This document shows positions 1-11,994 of a DNA stretch of 64,000 bases, in pieces (positions within the stretch are counted from its first letter, which is position 1; each line of letters opens with the position of its first letter). Where the stretch lies: assembly GCA_026874595.1 (NCBI GenBank), contig CM049307.1:1389579-1453578 (forward strand), in the 5' to 3' direction. The notes below the pieces were generated by a model, which saw nothing but the letters and a program-made list of their open reading frames with translations, was not told the DNA's origin and did not search any database. Made by a program: the position numbers and the translations under genes. Source of the DNA: Sipunculus nudus (Eukaryota; Annelida; Sipuncula; Golfingiida; Sipunculidae).

Positions 1-430
1 ATATGGCTTACCTACCAATAAGGGAAGAAGCCTATTGATGTTGAGGTCAAAAAGTCAAAGGTCAAGGTCACAATATTTAATTGTTCTAAATGCTTGTGAG
101 CATATTTCAAGTGTAACTGTTCAACCCAAACCTTCAGTCTTTCTCATATGCCACATCTATGCATCACTCAGTTTGACTCAAACTTCATATTTATGGGTCT
201 TTTTGCTTGAATAAATAACTTATTGATTTTGGGGTCAGCTGGTCAGCAGGTTAAAGGTTGCAGGTCAAAGTTATTCACCCATTGGTTGCCAAGTAATTAC
301 ACCAGATTTAAGTGGTTAGTAGTTACCCATCATTTAGAAAGAATCCAGTTGATATATGGGCAAAAGGCCAAGGTCATAGGTCAGGGATGTTCACAATTAC
401 TTATTTTTTAGACCATCTCTATTTTTCTTG
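1..430. repeat. Family D repeat rich in AGGTCA-like direct repeats
   Basis: The segment contains clustered copies of (A)GGTCA at about 45-80, 225-275 and 360-385, in the form 'caaaggtcaaggtcac'. The same phrases recur at 61960-63110, so this is a dispersed repeat. No supported coding sequence is present; short open frames here are not conserved. Confidence 0.6.
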
Positions 431-1690
431 TATATATAACCATCCCACTCCAGCTGGTACATCTCCCTGTGTGGCTGTAATTGTGAGTGACACTGGTGAC
501 ATATGACTCCCTTTTGTATCAGCCTATTAAGTGATAAGGCTCAGTGATAAGTACCTCGTTACTTCATAACAAAAACACTGTTGTCAGAATGCTTCAGCCA
601 GGGATTAAGACTATGAGAGTATAGTATTAAGGTTTAGCTACTGATTTATAAGATGATGGGAACATTTTGCAGTTTATTTTATGGAATCCTAGCAATAAAC
701 TTAGTTTCCTAGATATCTGAATATTTTAATATATATCACCACATATAAAAGCAAGTGTTTGTTCTCATAATATGTGGATGTGTACCTTGATTTAGGATGG
801 CTTTTTGTTTTATTTCAAGACTCTCAGTCATGCTTTCTGCATTACTTTTCTTTCAGGTTTGGCAGTTTACCTACCCTGCTGACCCCATTGAAAAGCAGAG
901 TGATAATAAAAAATATTGGACTTACACTTTTTACAATTGCATATCTATAAATCTGATATGAGGGCCTGGACATGCCTTTTGAATTATTTTGGGCATTTAT
1001 TACTGGATAATTTGCCCCAAGTTTGGTCTCTTATTGGAGAATGTGGGATATCAAATGTCATACTTGTCAGAAATCCATTATGTCTGCCAGTTAGCCACCT
1101 TAGAAATTCTTTCTTCAGTGCAGTTTCAGTAATTTTTCTTTAATGTTTGGTCCGATTTAGAGAATGTTTGTTGTCTGATTTCAGACTTGTCAGAAGTCCA
1201 ATATGGCCACCAGGCAACCATCTTTTAATTCCTTTTGATCATATTATCTCAAGAACAGTTAAAGTGAATGCAGTTGGATGTATATTTATGTAATCTTGTA
1301 AATAATTGGGTCAAATATTTCTGAATAAATATTACCATCATTTACAAAATTGCAGTACAGTTAGCTTGTATTGAATAAAAATTCATACAGAAGCACCTGT
1401 TTCTCAATAATTCTTGCATGTATTTCCTTGATTTTTGCTATATATTTTGATCTTATATTTGCCCTTTGTGGTGTTCCTTTGAGACTGACAGGTTTCAAGC
1501 AAGCTGTTGGAATAGTTCCTGATAGCTTAACAATCATGCATTTTCCTCAGACCATCAATTCACTGTGTTTTAACCAGACATAGGTGATATATATTTCTGT
1601 TGTCATAGAAAATTTTCAACAAATTGGCAAATTGGTTCTTCAAAATTTGACTGGAAGTTGTGAATCTCAGTCAATGATGTCACAGGTCAT
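431..1690. other. Unassigned AT-rich intronic sequence
   Basis: No gene, RNA or clear mobile element is recognised. An acceptor-like tttctttcag at 847-856 precedes a short open stretch, but its translation does not align convincingly with the molybdenum hydroxylase family of the downstream exons. Some phrases ('atctcaagaac') recur near 1925 and suggest old repeat DNA. Confidence 0.4.
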
Positions 1691-1735
1691 GCTTGGCAGC
1701 TGAGCATCATGACCCATGGGTCACTTATTTAATCT
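1691..1735 (+). repeat. Orphan 3' terminus of a HINE-like element
   Basis: CAGCTGAGC is followed by the palindrome GACCCATGGGTC (1711-1722) and CACTTATTT. This is the terminus that closes the A and B elements elsewhere in the window. The matching 5' end is not visible upstream. Confidence 0.6.
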
Positions 1736-4032
1736 TGTACAGTCCTTTTGAAAAGTCACCCACTGTATGTTAATATCAACACACTAAGTTTGAAGGACTT
1801 GCTATTCTTGTAAAAAAAACATTGTTAAGGAACAGTTGCTATAACATTTCATTTTTTCAGAAATTATACAGGGTCCAGCTGGGCAGTAACCCAGTAGTTC
1901 TCAGCCTTTCTGTCTGTCTGTCTTTTATGAGCATTATCTCAAGAACGGTTTAATTGCCATTAAAATTATCCTGAAGATTGATATCTATGAAAGGATGTGT
2001 GATTTAAAGTTTGACCAGAAAGAAAAAAAATTCAAGAAAAAGGTGCAAGGTAGATATTTTGAAATCCAAACAGTAATTAACAATTTTTAGCTCAGCTGAC
2101 TATAAGTCATCTGAGCTATAGTCGTGGTCCATTGTCTGTCGTCTGTCCGTCCGTCCGTCCGTAGATGTGGCACATTTTGAAATAGTAAGACCTAGGAATC
2201 CGAAATTCGGCGTAATGTTAGATGTCTCCAAGATCTCCTACCAAGCCGAAAACTGGGTCTTTGCGACTTTGTTCCTTTGAGAAATTAAGGAAAAACCTCA
2301 ATTTTTTATTAAAAACCTATTTTCACACTTCAGGACGGCCTCATATCAAAACCACTCATTGGTTTTTCCTCATATTTACCATAAATATTCCTCTATATAT
2401 TTCCTATGTACATGCCAGAAATTATGTCTGTATTATATAATTTTAAAAAGTTATGGGCCCAAACATAATGCATTTTGTAAAAAATCAGGAAAGATATTTG
2501 TTCACTTAACACAAAACATGTTAAAGCTATGGACTTTTTTTCCAGTAATATAATTTGAATTAATCAAAATTAAATTGTATACCCAAAATTAGATCAAAAT
2601 CTTTTAAATTTTTTAAAATATTAACAAAAATAAAAAAATGGTACCTTAAATTTTGCCAAACTTTGACCATGGCACGTGTTTTTCTGAAAGTACTGTGGAT
2701 TTAATTTTCACAGCATGTTTTTGTTAGCATTTTGTCTGTTAACACCAAAAATTTGAAACCAGTTGATCAAAAACTGTAGATTTTATTCAAGTTTTCAAGC
2801 ACCATGTATTATATTGTTTACATCTTGCAAGAAATCAGCTCCCCAGCTTCAGCTCTCAGTTCCTAAAATTTGGTATACAATTAGATGTTTCCAAAATCCC
2901 CTACCATGCCAAGAATTTGGTCACCAGGACTTAATACCTTCGAGATATTAATGAAAAACTTCATTTTTCCATTAAAACCCCATTGTTACACTTTAAGATT
3001 GCCTAATATCAAAACCACTGATCTGACTGTAATCATATATAATATACATATTTTTCTATACATTCTCTATGCACATGCCAAAAATTATGTCAGTATTGCG
3101 TAATTGTTTAGTTGTAATTGAAATAGTTATGGGCCCAAACATAATGCACTTTGTAAAAAATCAAGAAATATATTTACTCCCTTAACAAGGGGATTGCTGA
3201 AGCTAGAGATTTTTTGTCAGGGATGTAACATTATTCAATCAAAATTCAATTAAATACCCAAAATTAGTTCTGAATTTTTCAAATTTTATAAGTTATTAGT
3301 ATAAATATAAAATTAGTACCTTAAATTTTGCCCAACTTTGACCATGGCACGTTTGTTTCCTGTGAGCACTGTTAATATAAATTTCATATCATGCACACAT
3401 AAGGATTTCAGCTTTATAGTTTAGAAAGCTGACAGAAATTGGCCAAAAATTGTAGCTTTTATTAATGTTTTTATGATACCATGTCAGACCTTGGCTCTCT
3501 CCAGCCCCTCTTGAGTCACCTGTATGTTGACCTTGTTGAACTTTCAGCAAATTATGCATGCTTGAGGAGAAACATACACTGGGGCAGCCAGGCAGCTTAT
3601 GGACAGCCACAGTTGATCCAGGTGTCCAACCCAACTCATCTAGTAGTTTTGACCAACAAAATAAAAATAAACAATAAATTAATAAATTTTTATTGGTTTT
3701 TAATAACAAATTGAAGAAAAATAGAAAAGGAATTTGTTAGTGTATAATAACAGGAAATTAACTTGCAGTTACTGATGATATAAGAATCTTGTATTGATGG
3801 ATAGAATGTCACATAACAAATAACACCATGCAGTCACCTATGGTATTTTTCAGTTCAATTTTAATGATACAAAAGTAAATCATATTATTCATTACTAATC
3901 ATTAGGGATCATATGAAGGAAATTAATGATAGTCAAAGATGCAGTTGATAATATTAATCTAGGTTTCTACTGTGTCTAGTGTGTACATTGATGTGAAATT
4001 ATTCCAAAATGAATATATTACATTTATTTTTT

Positions 4033-6446
4033 AGCTCAGCTGACTGAAAGTCAAAAACTTCAATATCTCATTAACTACTTGACTGATGGTCATGATTTTT
4101 GGCATACATATTGATCATGAGAGGTTCCATCAGTTCCTGAAGACTGGTGGCGCCACCTGTATTTTTCGATTTTTTACGAATTTTTTTCTCTATTTTTGAG
4201 ACCTTTAAAAATGTGAACATCTGTTAACAAGGCACAAATCGTAACGACTGGACTTAGAATCTTCATTCTCAACACACTGAGAGACCTATGAAAAGTCTCC
4301 ATGGAAACCAGAAATTAGGTCTCTGTTACCCATATCCTTCGAACTATGGGGCCCCAAAGTACCCCCCAGAAAAGTCCAAAATTTCATACAAAAACTTCAA
4401 TATCTCATTAACTACTTGACTGATGGTCATGATTTTTGGCATACATATTGATCATGAGAGGTTCATTCAGTTTCTGAAGACTGGTGGCACCACCTGTATT
4501 TTTCGATTTTTTACGAATTTTTTTCTCTATTTTTGAGACCTTTAAAAATGTGAACATCTGTTAACAAGGCACAAATCGTAACGACTGGACTTAGAATGTT
4601 CATTCTTGACACACTGAGAAACCTATGAAAAGTCTCCATGGAAACAAGAAATTAGGTCTCTGTTACCCATATCCTTCCAGCTATGGGGCCCCAAACTACC
4701 CACCAGAAAAGTAAAAAATTTCATACAAAAACTTCAATATCTCATCAAATACTTGACTGATGGTCATGATTTTTGGCATACTTATTGATCGTGAGATGTT
4801 CCATCACTTCCTGCAGACTTTTGGCGCCACCTATATCGTTCAATTTTTTACGAATTTTTTTCTCTATTTTTGAGACCTTTCAAAATGTAAACATCTGTTA
4901 ACAAGGCACAAATTGTAAAGACTGGACCTAGAATCTTAATTCTTGACCCACTGTGAGGTCCATGAAAAGTATCCTTGGAAACCAGAAATTAGGTCTCTGT
5001 TAACCATATCCTTCGAGCTATGGGGCCCTTAAGTACCCCCCCCCCCCCTTAGAGTAGTCAAAAATTTCATACAAAAACTTCAATATCTCAATAACTACAT
5101 CACTGATGGTCATGATTTTTGGCATACATATTGATTATGAGATGTTCCATCAGTTCCTGCAGACTTGTGGCGCCACCTGTATTGTTAGATTTTTTACGAT
5201 TTTTTCCTCTGTTTTTCAGACCTTTAAGGATGCTGTCATCTGTTAACGTGGCACAAATCATAATGACTGGACCTAGAATCTTCATTTTTCTCTTTTTTCG
5301 AGACCTTTGAAGATGTGGCCATCTGTTAACAGGGCACAAATCGTAACGACTACACCTAGAATCTTCTCTCTTGACATGCAGGGAGGCCCATAAAAAGTCT
5401 CTTTGGAAACCTGAAATTAGGTCTCTGTTACCCATAACCTTTGAGCTATGGGGCTCCGAAGTACCCCCCAGAATAATGGAAAATTTGATACAAAAGCTCA
5501 AGTATCTAAACAACTATTGCAGTGATCACCATGATTCTTTGCATGGATATTGATCATGGAATGTGTCATCAGTTTCTGCAGTATGGTGGCGCCACCTGTA
5601 TTTTTTTTTATTTTTACGAATTTTTTTCTCTATTTTTGAGACCTCATAAGATGCGGTCATCTGTTAACATGGCACAAATCGTAACAACTGGACCTAGAAT
5701 CTTCTCTCTTGACATGCTGAGAGGCCCATGAAAAGTCTCCTTAAAAACTTGAAATTAGGTCTCTGTTACCCATAACCTCTGAGCTATGGGGCTCCTAGGT
5801 ACCCCCCAAAATAATGAAAAATTTGATACAAAAGCTCAAGTATCTGAACAATTATTATATTGATCACCATGATTCTTTGCATGGATATTGATCATGAAAT
5901 GTTTCATCAGTTTCTGCATTCTGGTGGCGCCACCTGTATTTTTTCGATTTTTTAAAGTTTTTTTTCTCTATTTTTGAAACCTTTTAAGATTTGGTCATCT
6001 GTTAACAGGGCACAAATTATAATGACTTGACCTAGAATCTCCTTTCTTGATATGCTGGGAGGCCCCTGAAAAGTCTCCTTGTGCACCTGAAATTACATCT
6101 CTGTTACCCATATCCTTCATCCTATGCGGCTTTGAAATACCCCCCAGAATAAACATTTGGTCATCTGTTAACAGGGCACAAATCATAATAACTGGACCTA
6201 GAATTTTATTTTTTGACATGCTCTGAGACCCCTGAAAAGTCATCTTGTAAACCTTGAAAATAGGTGTCTGTTACCCATATCCTTCATGCTACAGAGCTCT
6301 ATAGTACCCCAATGAATATTGGATGATTTTATACAAAAGGTCAAGTTTGGAAAAAGTATTTCATTCAAATTTGACATTCAGATGATAAAATTACTTTTGT
6401 CAATGTCTTCCTGGTCAGCTGAGCGTCATGACCCCTGGGTCACTTG
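4033..6446 (+). mobile_element. HINE-like element B1 inserted in A1
   Basis: It starts with AGCTCAGCTGACTGAAAGTCA and ends with CAGCTGAGCG, an imperfect GACCCCTGGGTC palindrome and CACTTG. A1 sequence is continuous across it: ...catttattttt on the left and tttttaatataaataaa on the right, with the empty site visible at about 14280-14300 in A3. The interior is a tandem array of about 340-bp units. It is non-coding. Confidence 0.8.
4052..6334 (+). repeat. About six tandem ~340-bp units inside B1
   Basis: The phrase 'caaaaacttcaatatctca' (or the diverged 'caaaagctcaagtatct') begins at 4052, 4389, 4726, 5072, 5491 and 5829, with spacings of 337, 337, 346, 419 and 338 bp. Each unit carries a GTGGCGCCACC palindrome or derivative, a 'ctctatttttgagacct' block and a GGGGCTCC/GGGGCCCC block. 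Confidence 0.8.
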
Positions 6447-6634
6447 TTTTTTAATATAAATAAAAGCCATAAAACCAGATACTTATGATCATTATTTAAA
6501 TGTGTGAATTTGGTATATTCTGGATTCTCAACATCATTGTTTGGTGAAAACTGAATAAATACCAGACATGGTGTGAATACTTTGCAATTGTATTTAAATA
6601 CAAATATGAATATGTACTCCATTATAAAATTTTT

Positions 6635-9136
6635 AGCTCAGCTGACTATAAGTCATCTGAGCTATAGTCGTGGTCCATTGTCCGTCGTCCGTCCGTCTGT
6701 CTGTCCGTCCGTCTGTCCGTCCGTCTGTCCGTCTGGATGTCCGTCCGTAAGACTGGCATGTTTCAACACCATTCGACCTACGAATCTGAAATTCGGCATA
6801 CAGTTAGATGTCCCCAAAATCTCCTACCATGCCAAAAATTGGGTCAATATGACTTCGTTCCTTTGAGATATTAAGGAAAAACCTCAATTTTTTATTAGAA
6901 ATCTATTTTCACACTTCAGGACTGCCTAATATCAAAACCACTCATCTGGTTTTCTTTATTTTTACCATAAATATTCCTCTATATGGTTCCTATGTACATG
7001 CCAGAAATTAAGTCAGTATTATTTAATTTAAAAAGTTATGGGCCCAAATATAATGGACTTTGTAAAAAAATGAGGAAAGATATTTTGTCACTTAAGACCA
7101 AAAGTGTTAAAGGTAGGAATTTTTTTTTCAGTAATACTACTTTAAATAATCAAAATTGAATTGTATACCAAAAATTAGATCAAAATCTGTTAAATTTTTT
7201 TAAATATTGGCAAAAATATAAAATTGGTACCTTAAATTTTGACCAAGTTTGACCATGGCACTTTTTTTCCTGTAACTGCTGTGGATTTAATTTTCAAAGC
7301 ATGTTTTTTGTTACCATTTCAACTGTTAAAACTAAAAATTTGAAACCAGTTGATCAAAAACTGTAGATTTTATTCAAGTTTTAAAGCACCATGTCATATA
7401 TTGTTTACACCAAGCTAGTGTTATGCAGTTTACTAGAGCTCAGCTCCCCAGCTCTAAGTTCCTTAAATTTTGCATACAGTTAGATGTCCCCCAAATCCTC
7501 TACCATACTAAAAGTTTGGTCACTAGGACTGCATTCCTTCGAGACATTGAAAAAAACTTAATTTTTCCATTAAAACCCCATTGTTACACTTTAAGATTGC
7601 CTAATATCAAAACCACTGATCTGACTTTGATAATATATAATATACATATTTTTCTATACATTCGCTATGCATATGCCAGAAATGATGTCAGTATCTTGTA
7701 ATTGTTTTAAGTTCTAGGCCCAAACATAATGCACTTTGTAAAAAATCAAGAAATATATTTACTCTCTTACCATGAAAATTGCTGAAGGTAGACATTTTTT
7801 GCCAGGGATATAACATTATTTAATCAAGATTCAATTGTATTCCCAAAATTAGTTCTTAATTTTTCAAATTTTATAAGTTATTAGCATAAATATAAAATCA
7901 GTACCTTAAATTTTGCCCAACTTTGGCCATGGCATGTTTTTTCCCTGTAAGCACTGTTGATTTAATTTTCATATCTTGCACTGGTAAGGATTTAAGCTTC
8001 TAAATTCTGAAGTTATAAAAGGAATTGGTCAAAAACTAGCTTTTATGAAAGTTTTTATGAGACCATATCACACCTTGGCTGTACTGAAGCCCCTCTTTTA
8101 TGTCCCCACATTGACCTTTCATGCCAATTATGCATGCTTGAAGCGAGGCACTCTGCAGCCAGCCAGCTCTTGGGGTGGCTTCAACTGGATCTAACTGTCC
8201 AACCCCCCCCCCCCCCACTAGTATTTGTTTAGGCCATAAACATAACAATAAACTTTTTTTTAATATTTGGTTTATGATAAGAACTTAAAAAATAAATGGA
8301 AAAGGAATTTATAGTTAATGAGTGACAGGAGGTTACTTTGCAATTACTGATCATTTATGGATCTTCCATGGATGGCCAAAATTGTATTTCAAATAATACC
8401 ATACAGTCACCATTGGGTATTTTTCATTTCAACCATAAAAATGAAAAATAAATAATTAAAATAAATTGTTGTTTACTATTAGGGATTATATGAAGCAAGA
8501 TAATGATAGACAAGGATGCAGTTGATTATATTAAATTAATCTAAATTTCCAGGTCTTTTCCAGGTCTTTAACTTGTTGGTTTATATTTATTACAAAATTA
8601 AAATAATAAATAAATATGTCAAAAATTTAAAAAAATTACTCATAAAATTAAACATTCCCAACTCCAGTTTGCTCCTGGTATGATATATTGGGTGTTTTGA
8701 TCCGTGGATTAATTTTAACACATGTATTAGTTTTATAGCTGAGAATACTTTTCTTTTTTTCCTGATAACATTTAAAAAAATATAAATATTCAAATTTTTC
8801 CTGTTAGTGCTGTGGATATAATTTTCACAGCATGTACACATTAACATTTCATCTGTTAAAATCTGAAATTTGAAACCAATTGATCAAAAACTGTAGATTT
8901 TATTCAAGTTTCCAGGTACCATGTCTTCATTGTTTGCATCAGATCAGTATAAATGCAGTGTACTGGGCAGTTACATAACACCTTCAGGTCTGACCTACTG
9001 CCACTGTGAGTGTCTGGGTCAGGCTGGGTCAGGCGGTAATTACCAGAGAGCCTCTCTTTCTCTCTCTCTCTGGCAGTCTAGGTCTCTCTTTCTCTCTCTT
9101 TCTCTCCTCTGCTTTTTCTCTTTCTTTCTCCAACTT

Positions 9137-9187
<51 letters not shown>

Positions 9188-10555
9188 AATTGCCTCCCTT
9201 GCTCCCTCCATCCCATTCTGTTGACAGGTACTATAAACTAAATACATTAGCTATAAATGTTGATGCAATTTAGAAATGTGAATCAACTGAAATATTCACA
9301 ATCACATGTATGTTATACTGTAAATTTATAGTAACATTCGGAAACTTGGATTAAAATTATGTAATTAAAAAAAGGAATAAATGCAAATATTGTTAATTTT
9401 TTCTTGGCTCAGTAGAATGGGGAAAAAAAATTATTTGCTTTGTTTCTCCATCTTTCTTTCTGTTTTAAATATTTAATGTTCATGAATAAACTTTTTTTTA
9501 TAAGCACTGTTGAATTAAATTTCATATCCTGTATGTATATGCAAGGGTGTTGTAACTCTCACCATCCCCTTTTTCATCCCACTGAGGCTTTGCTCCTTGG
9601 CACTGTGAACAATAGTTCTATGGCTATAGCATAAAATTTAATAATTAAAGAAAATATCTACAGAGAGACAGAGGCATTGTAACTCTGATCATAACACAAC
9701 ACCCCCCCCCCCCCCCATCAAGTCATTGCACCTGTGGAATGAGGACGTTATGGCAACTGTATACATATCATAAAATTGATAAAAAAAAGGTTTACCAAAT
9801 AAATTGGATCTCATCAGACAAATGTGTAAACTGTTGAACTGTCAACAGCTTATCAAAAAGGTAACCAATGGAAAGGCATGGTCAGGTCTCAAATATTATT
9901 TGCAACATTTTCTTCAATTATATAAACCAACCATGGCCCAGATTACCTCTTCCTCTCAAACATTATCTACATTTCATCATATTTTTAAGATTTTTACCTT
10001 CCAGGTGGTTCAGTACTGTTGACCATTTGTCCATAGGTACCTATGTACATGCCAGAAATTATGTCAATATTGTGTAATATGTAGACGTCAGGGGCATCAA
10101 AATAATGCACCTTGTCAAGACCGATCTTGTCAAGATATTATGTCATACAGTCACAAATTCATAAATCCCCTCATCAGTATAGTTAATCATAACCTTTTAT
10201 CTGTCAAATTGAACTCTTGCAGTTTTCCATACACTATAGATCCTTCAACAAATAGCCTTATCATCATTATACCACTGCTTAGCATACTGTCATTGCATTC
10301 ATATTTGGTCAAATAAATTGCTTTTTTCGACCCCTCCCAAATAAATAAAAAATAAACCACTATATTTTACTCCATATTAATCCATCAGTCAGGTTATTTC
10401 ATATATCATTTACTCACATATTACATTATATTCCTTTATAAAACCCAACATGACCATAATATTCTAAGCTTTATCTACTCAATATAGTATCACAATGGTG
10501 ATACATTTATAGTCCAATCAGGATCAGCTGAGCGCCGTGACCCATGGGTCCCTTG
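6635..10555 (+). mobile_element. HINE-like element A2 inserted in A1
   Basis: The 5' hairpin starts at 6635, followed by a long GTCC/GTCT microsatellite (6683-6750). The 3' end is CAGCTGAGCG, the perfect palindrome GACCCATGGGTC (10539-10550) and CCTTG. Flanks join to the A1 body: left ...ccattataaaattttt, right tttgcataatgaatggg; the uninterrupted version is at about 14453-14490. At 3.9 kb it is longer than A3 because of extra sequence at about 8540-10500, including a CT microsatellite. Confidence 0.75.
9053..9184 (+). repeat. CT/TC-rich microsatellite
   Basis: The tract is almost pure CT dinucleotides interspersed with TTTCTC, with the longest perfect part at about 9142-9184. It explains the low-complexity Ser/Leu and Arg/Glu open frames on the two strands. 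Confidence 0.95.
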
Positions 10556-11045
10556 TTTGCATAATGAATGGGAATTCAGGTAAAAATGAAAGTATATGAA
10601 TACCAGTGAAAATACTTTCAAAATGTATTCATGAATGCATTCATGAATATATTCTTTAATATTATTTTAATAATCATTTCAGTTTTATTTCATTTTAAAA
10701 AATCATATGATTCTCTTATTATTTTTAATAAAAATTATATTTGGGACAATATTTGTAATTTTTTTTAATAAATAGTTAAACTCTTATATTATATGTTCTG
10801 CTTATAAGTTATATTGCAAAGTCAAAATCTGTGTGACAATAGTTCTCCATTTGTTAATAAAATAAATGAAATCAATCCTCTTCCCTGTCTCCAAAGGTAC
10901 TATCAAAATCATACATAAGCTAAACAACTACAACTCATAATAAAGCTTATATTTATTACCACACAAAGCCAGCATGTGCCTCATTTTAAATTCATATTTT
11001 TTTATCATATATAACGGCTGAGCGCCGTGACCCATAGATCCCTTG

Positions 11046-11170
11046 TTGTTATTTCAACACTGATAAGATATTTAATTTTACTAGTTTTGGAAGTTGACTT
11101 CAGTTGCATAGCATGAAAATAAACCAAATAATGAAGAAAACTTATCTTGATGTGTTCTGTTATTTTTCAG
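11046..11170 (+). other. Short intron stretch leading to exon 1 acceptor
   Basis: Unique sequence between the end of A1 and exon 1. It ends in tgttatttttcag, a good 3' splice site with a polypyrimidine tract. Confidence 0.6.
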
Positions 11171-11250
11171 ATGGACTTGGGACTTGTTCTCATGTCGTTG
11201 AAGGAGAATTTGACCTTCTTGGCCAGTTTCAAGTACCTCTGGAAACACAT
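11171..11250 (+). CDS. Molybdenum hydroxylase (XDH/AOX family), exon 1 of 5 seen
   Basis: This 80-bp exon lies between a tatttttcag acceptor and a GTAAG donor. It enters with two bases of a split codon and leaves at a codon boundary. The translation contains SHVVEGEFDLLGQ and PLETH, which align with the family segment GE-x-GGQ-HF-LETH just before the molybdenum-cofactor domain. These enzymes are cytosolic molybdo-flavoproteins that hydroxylate purines or aldehydes and heterocycles. The usual HFY is replaced by QVP, so the gene is divergent here. The previous exon, which must end with one spare base, was not found in the window. Confidence 0.75.
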
Positions 11251-11994
11251 GTAAGAATTCTTATGAACATTAGAGTAAAATCCTTTGACAATAGTCAAAT
11301 ATGTGAACATCAATAGAAATATGGTGAATCTTTTATAGATGTTCAGTTTGATGGCCAGAGATGTAGGACTTCATCAGAAACTCTGATTGTTTCTTGGGCT
11401 CAAGGGTTCAGAACTCAGACTTGCACTGAGAAATCAGCCAAAGTTTGCGTTGAGTCCAGTAAAAAAAAACACTTTGTCACATAAAGTCAGATGTTCAGAT
11501 GGGAGACACTGCAGAAACATTTATGTGTGACCTACTGACAGAATATTTGTAAAAAATATCTGTATTTGGAGCTAAATTTTGTTAACCATATAAGTTAAAA
11601 CACATGTATACAAACAAAATACTAGAACTCAAACCTGAAGAAATAAGACTCACACTTGGACTTGAGTTGCTTTGAATTGGACATGTACTTTGACTTAGAT
11701 TGTGTGGACCCAATTACAACACTGTTAATGGCCTAAAAATCTGCAGTTGCAGGGTTATCACCCCAAGAAAAAGTAAGGAGTTTTAAATATTTTAAAATCC
11801 GTTCTAAAGAAGTCATTTTTTAGGAATTTTCATAAGAAGTTATGAAAAGATAAAAAAATTATGTGCAGGCTGTCTTAATATCTCTTTCAGGTGGTAACTT
11901 ATTGTCAGGTGGCTAAGCAAAATGACGGGAACATGCCGGACAAAAGCACCAAACATTTCCCATGTGTTATTCATGGCCTAAGCTTTCAATTTTT
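11251..11994 (+). other. Unassigned intron sequence
   Basis: AT-rich sequence with no gene or recognised repeat, between exon 1 and B2. Confidence 0.5.

Larger units (their letters stand above)
2089..11045 (+). mobile_element. HINE-like element A1, split by two later insertions
   Basis: The 5' end at 2089-2117 is an inverted repeat (AGCTCAGCTGACT, ATA loop, arm repeated with one mismatch), then a GTCT/GTCC microsatellite (2140-2162). The 3' end is CGGCTGAGCG, a degraded GACCCAT palindrome and CCTTG at 11045. The body is 2089-4032, 6447-6634 and 10556-11045. Comparison with A3 (12341-14953), which lacks both insertions, shows B1 and A2 each landed in a T-run of A1. The body has two related modules of about 650 bp (from about 2165 and about 2850). 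No transposase is present, so it is non-autonomous. Assignment to the Helentron/HINE type rests on end structure and T-run targeting only. Confidence 0.75.

Noticed and set aside
847-960. Possible upstream exon after tttctttcag (VWQFTYPADPIEKQ)
   Set aside because: No convincing match to the XDH/AOX segment expected, and no matching donor leaving one base as exon 1 requires.
2222-2440. Similar 60-80 residue open frames at 2222, 12482 and 40525 that look like a conserved small protein
   Set aside because: They fall in the same position of family A repeats. Similarity is at DNA level with indels, and other copies are broken.
8921-9247. Ser/Leu-rich and Arg/Glu-rich open frames
   Set aside because: Direct translation of the CT microsatellite.
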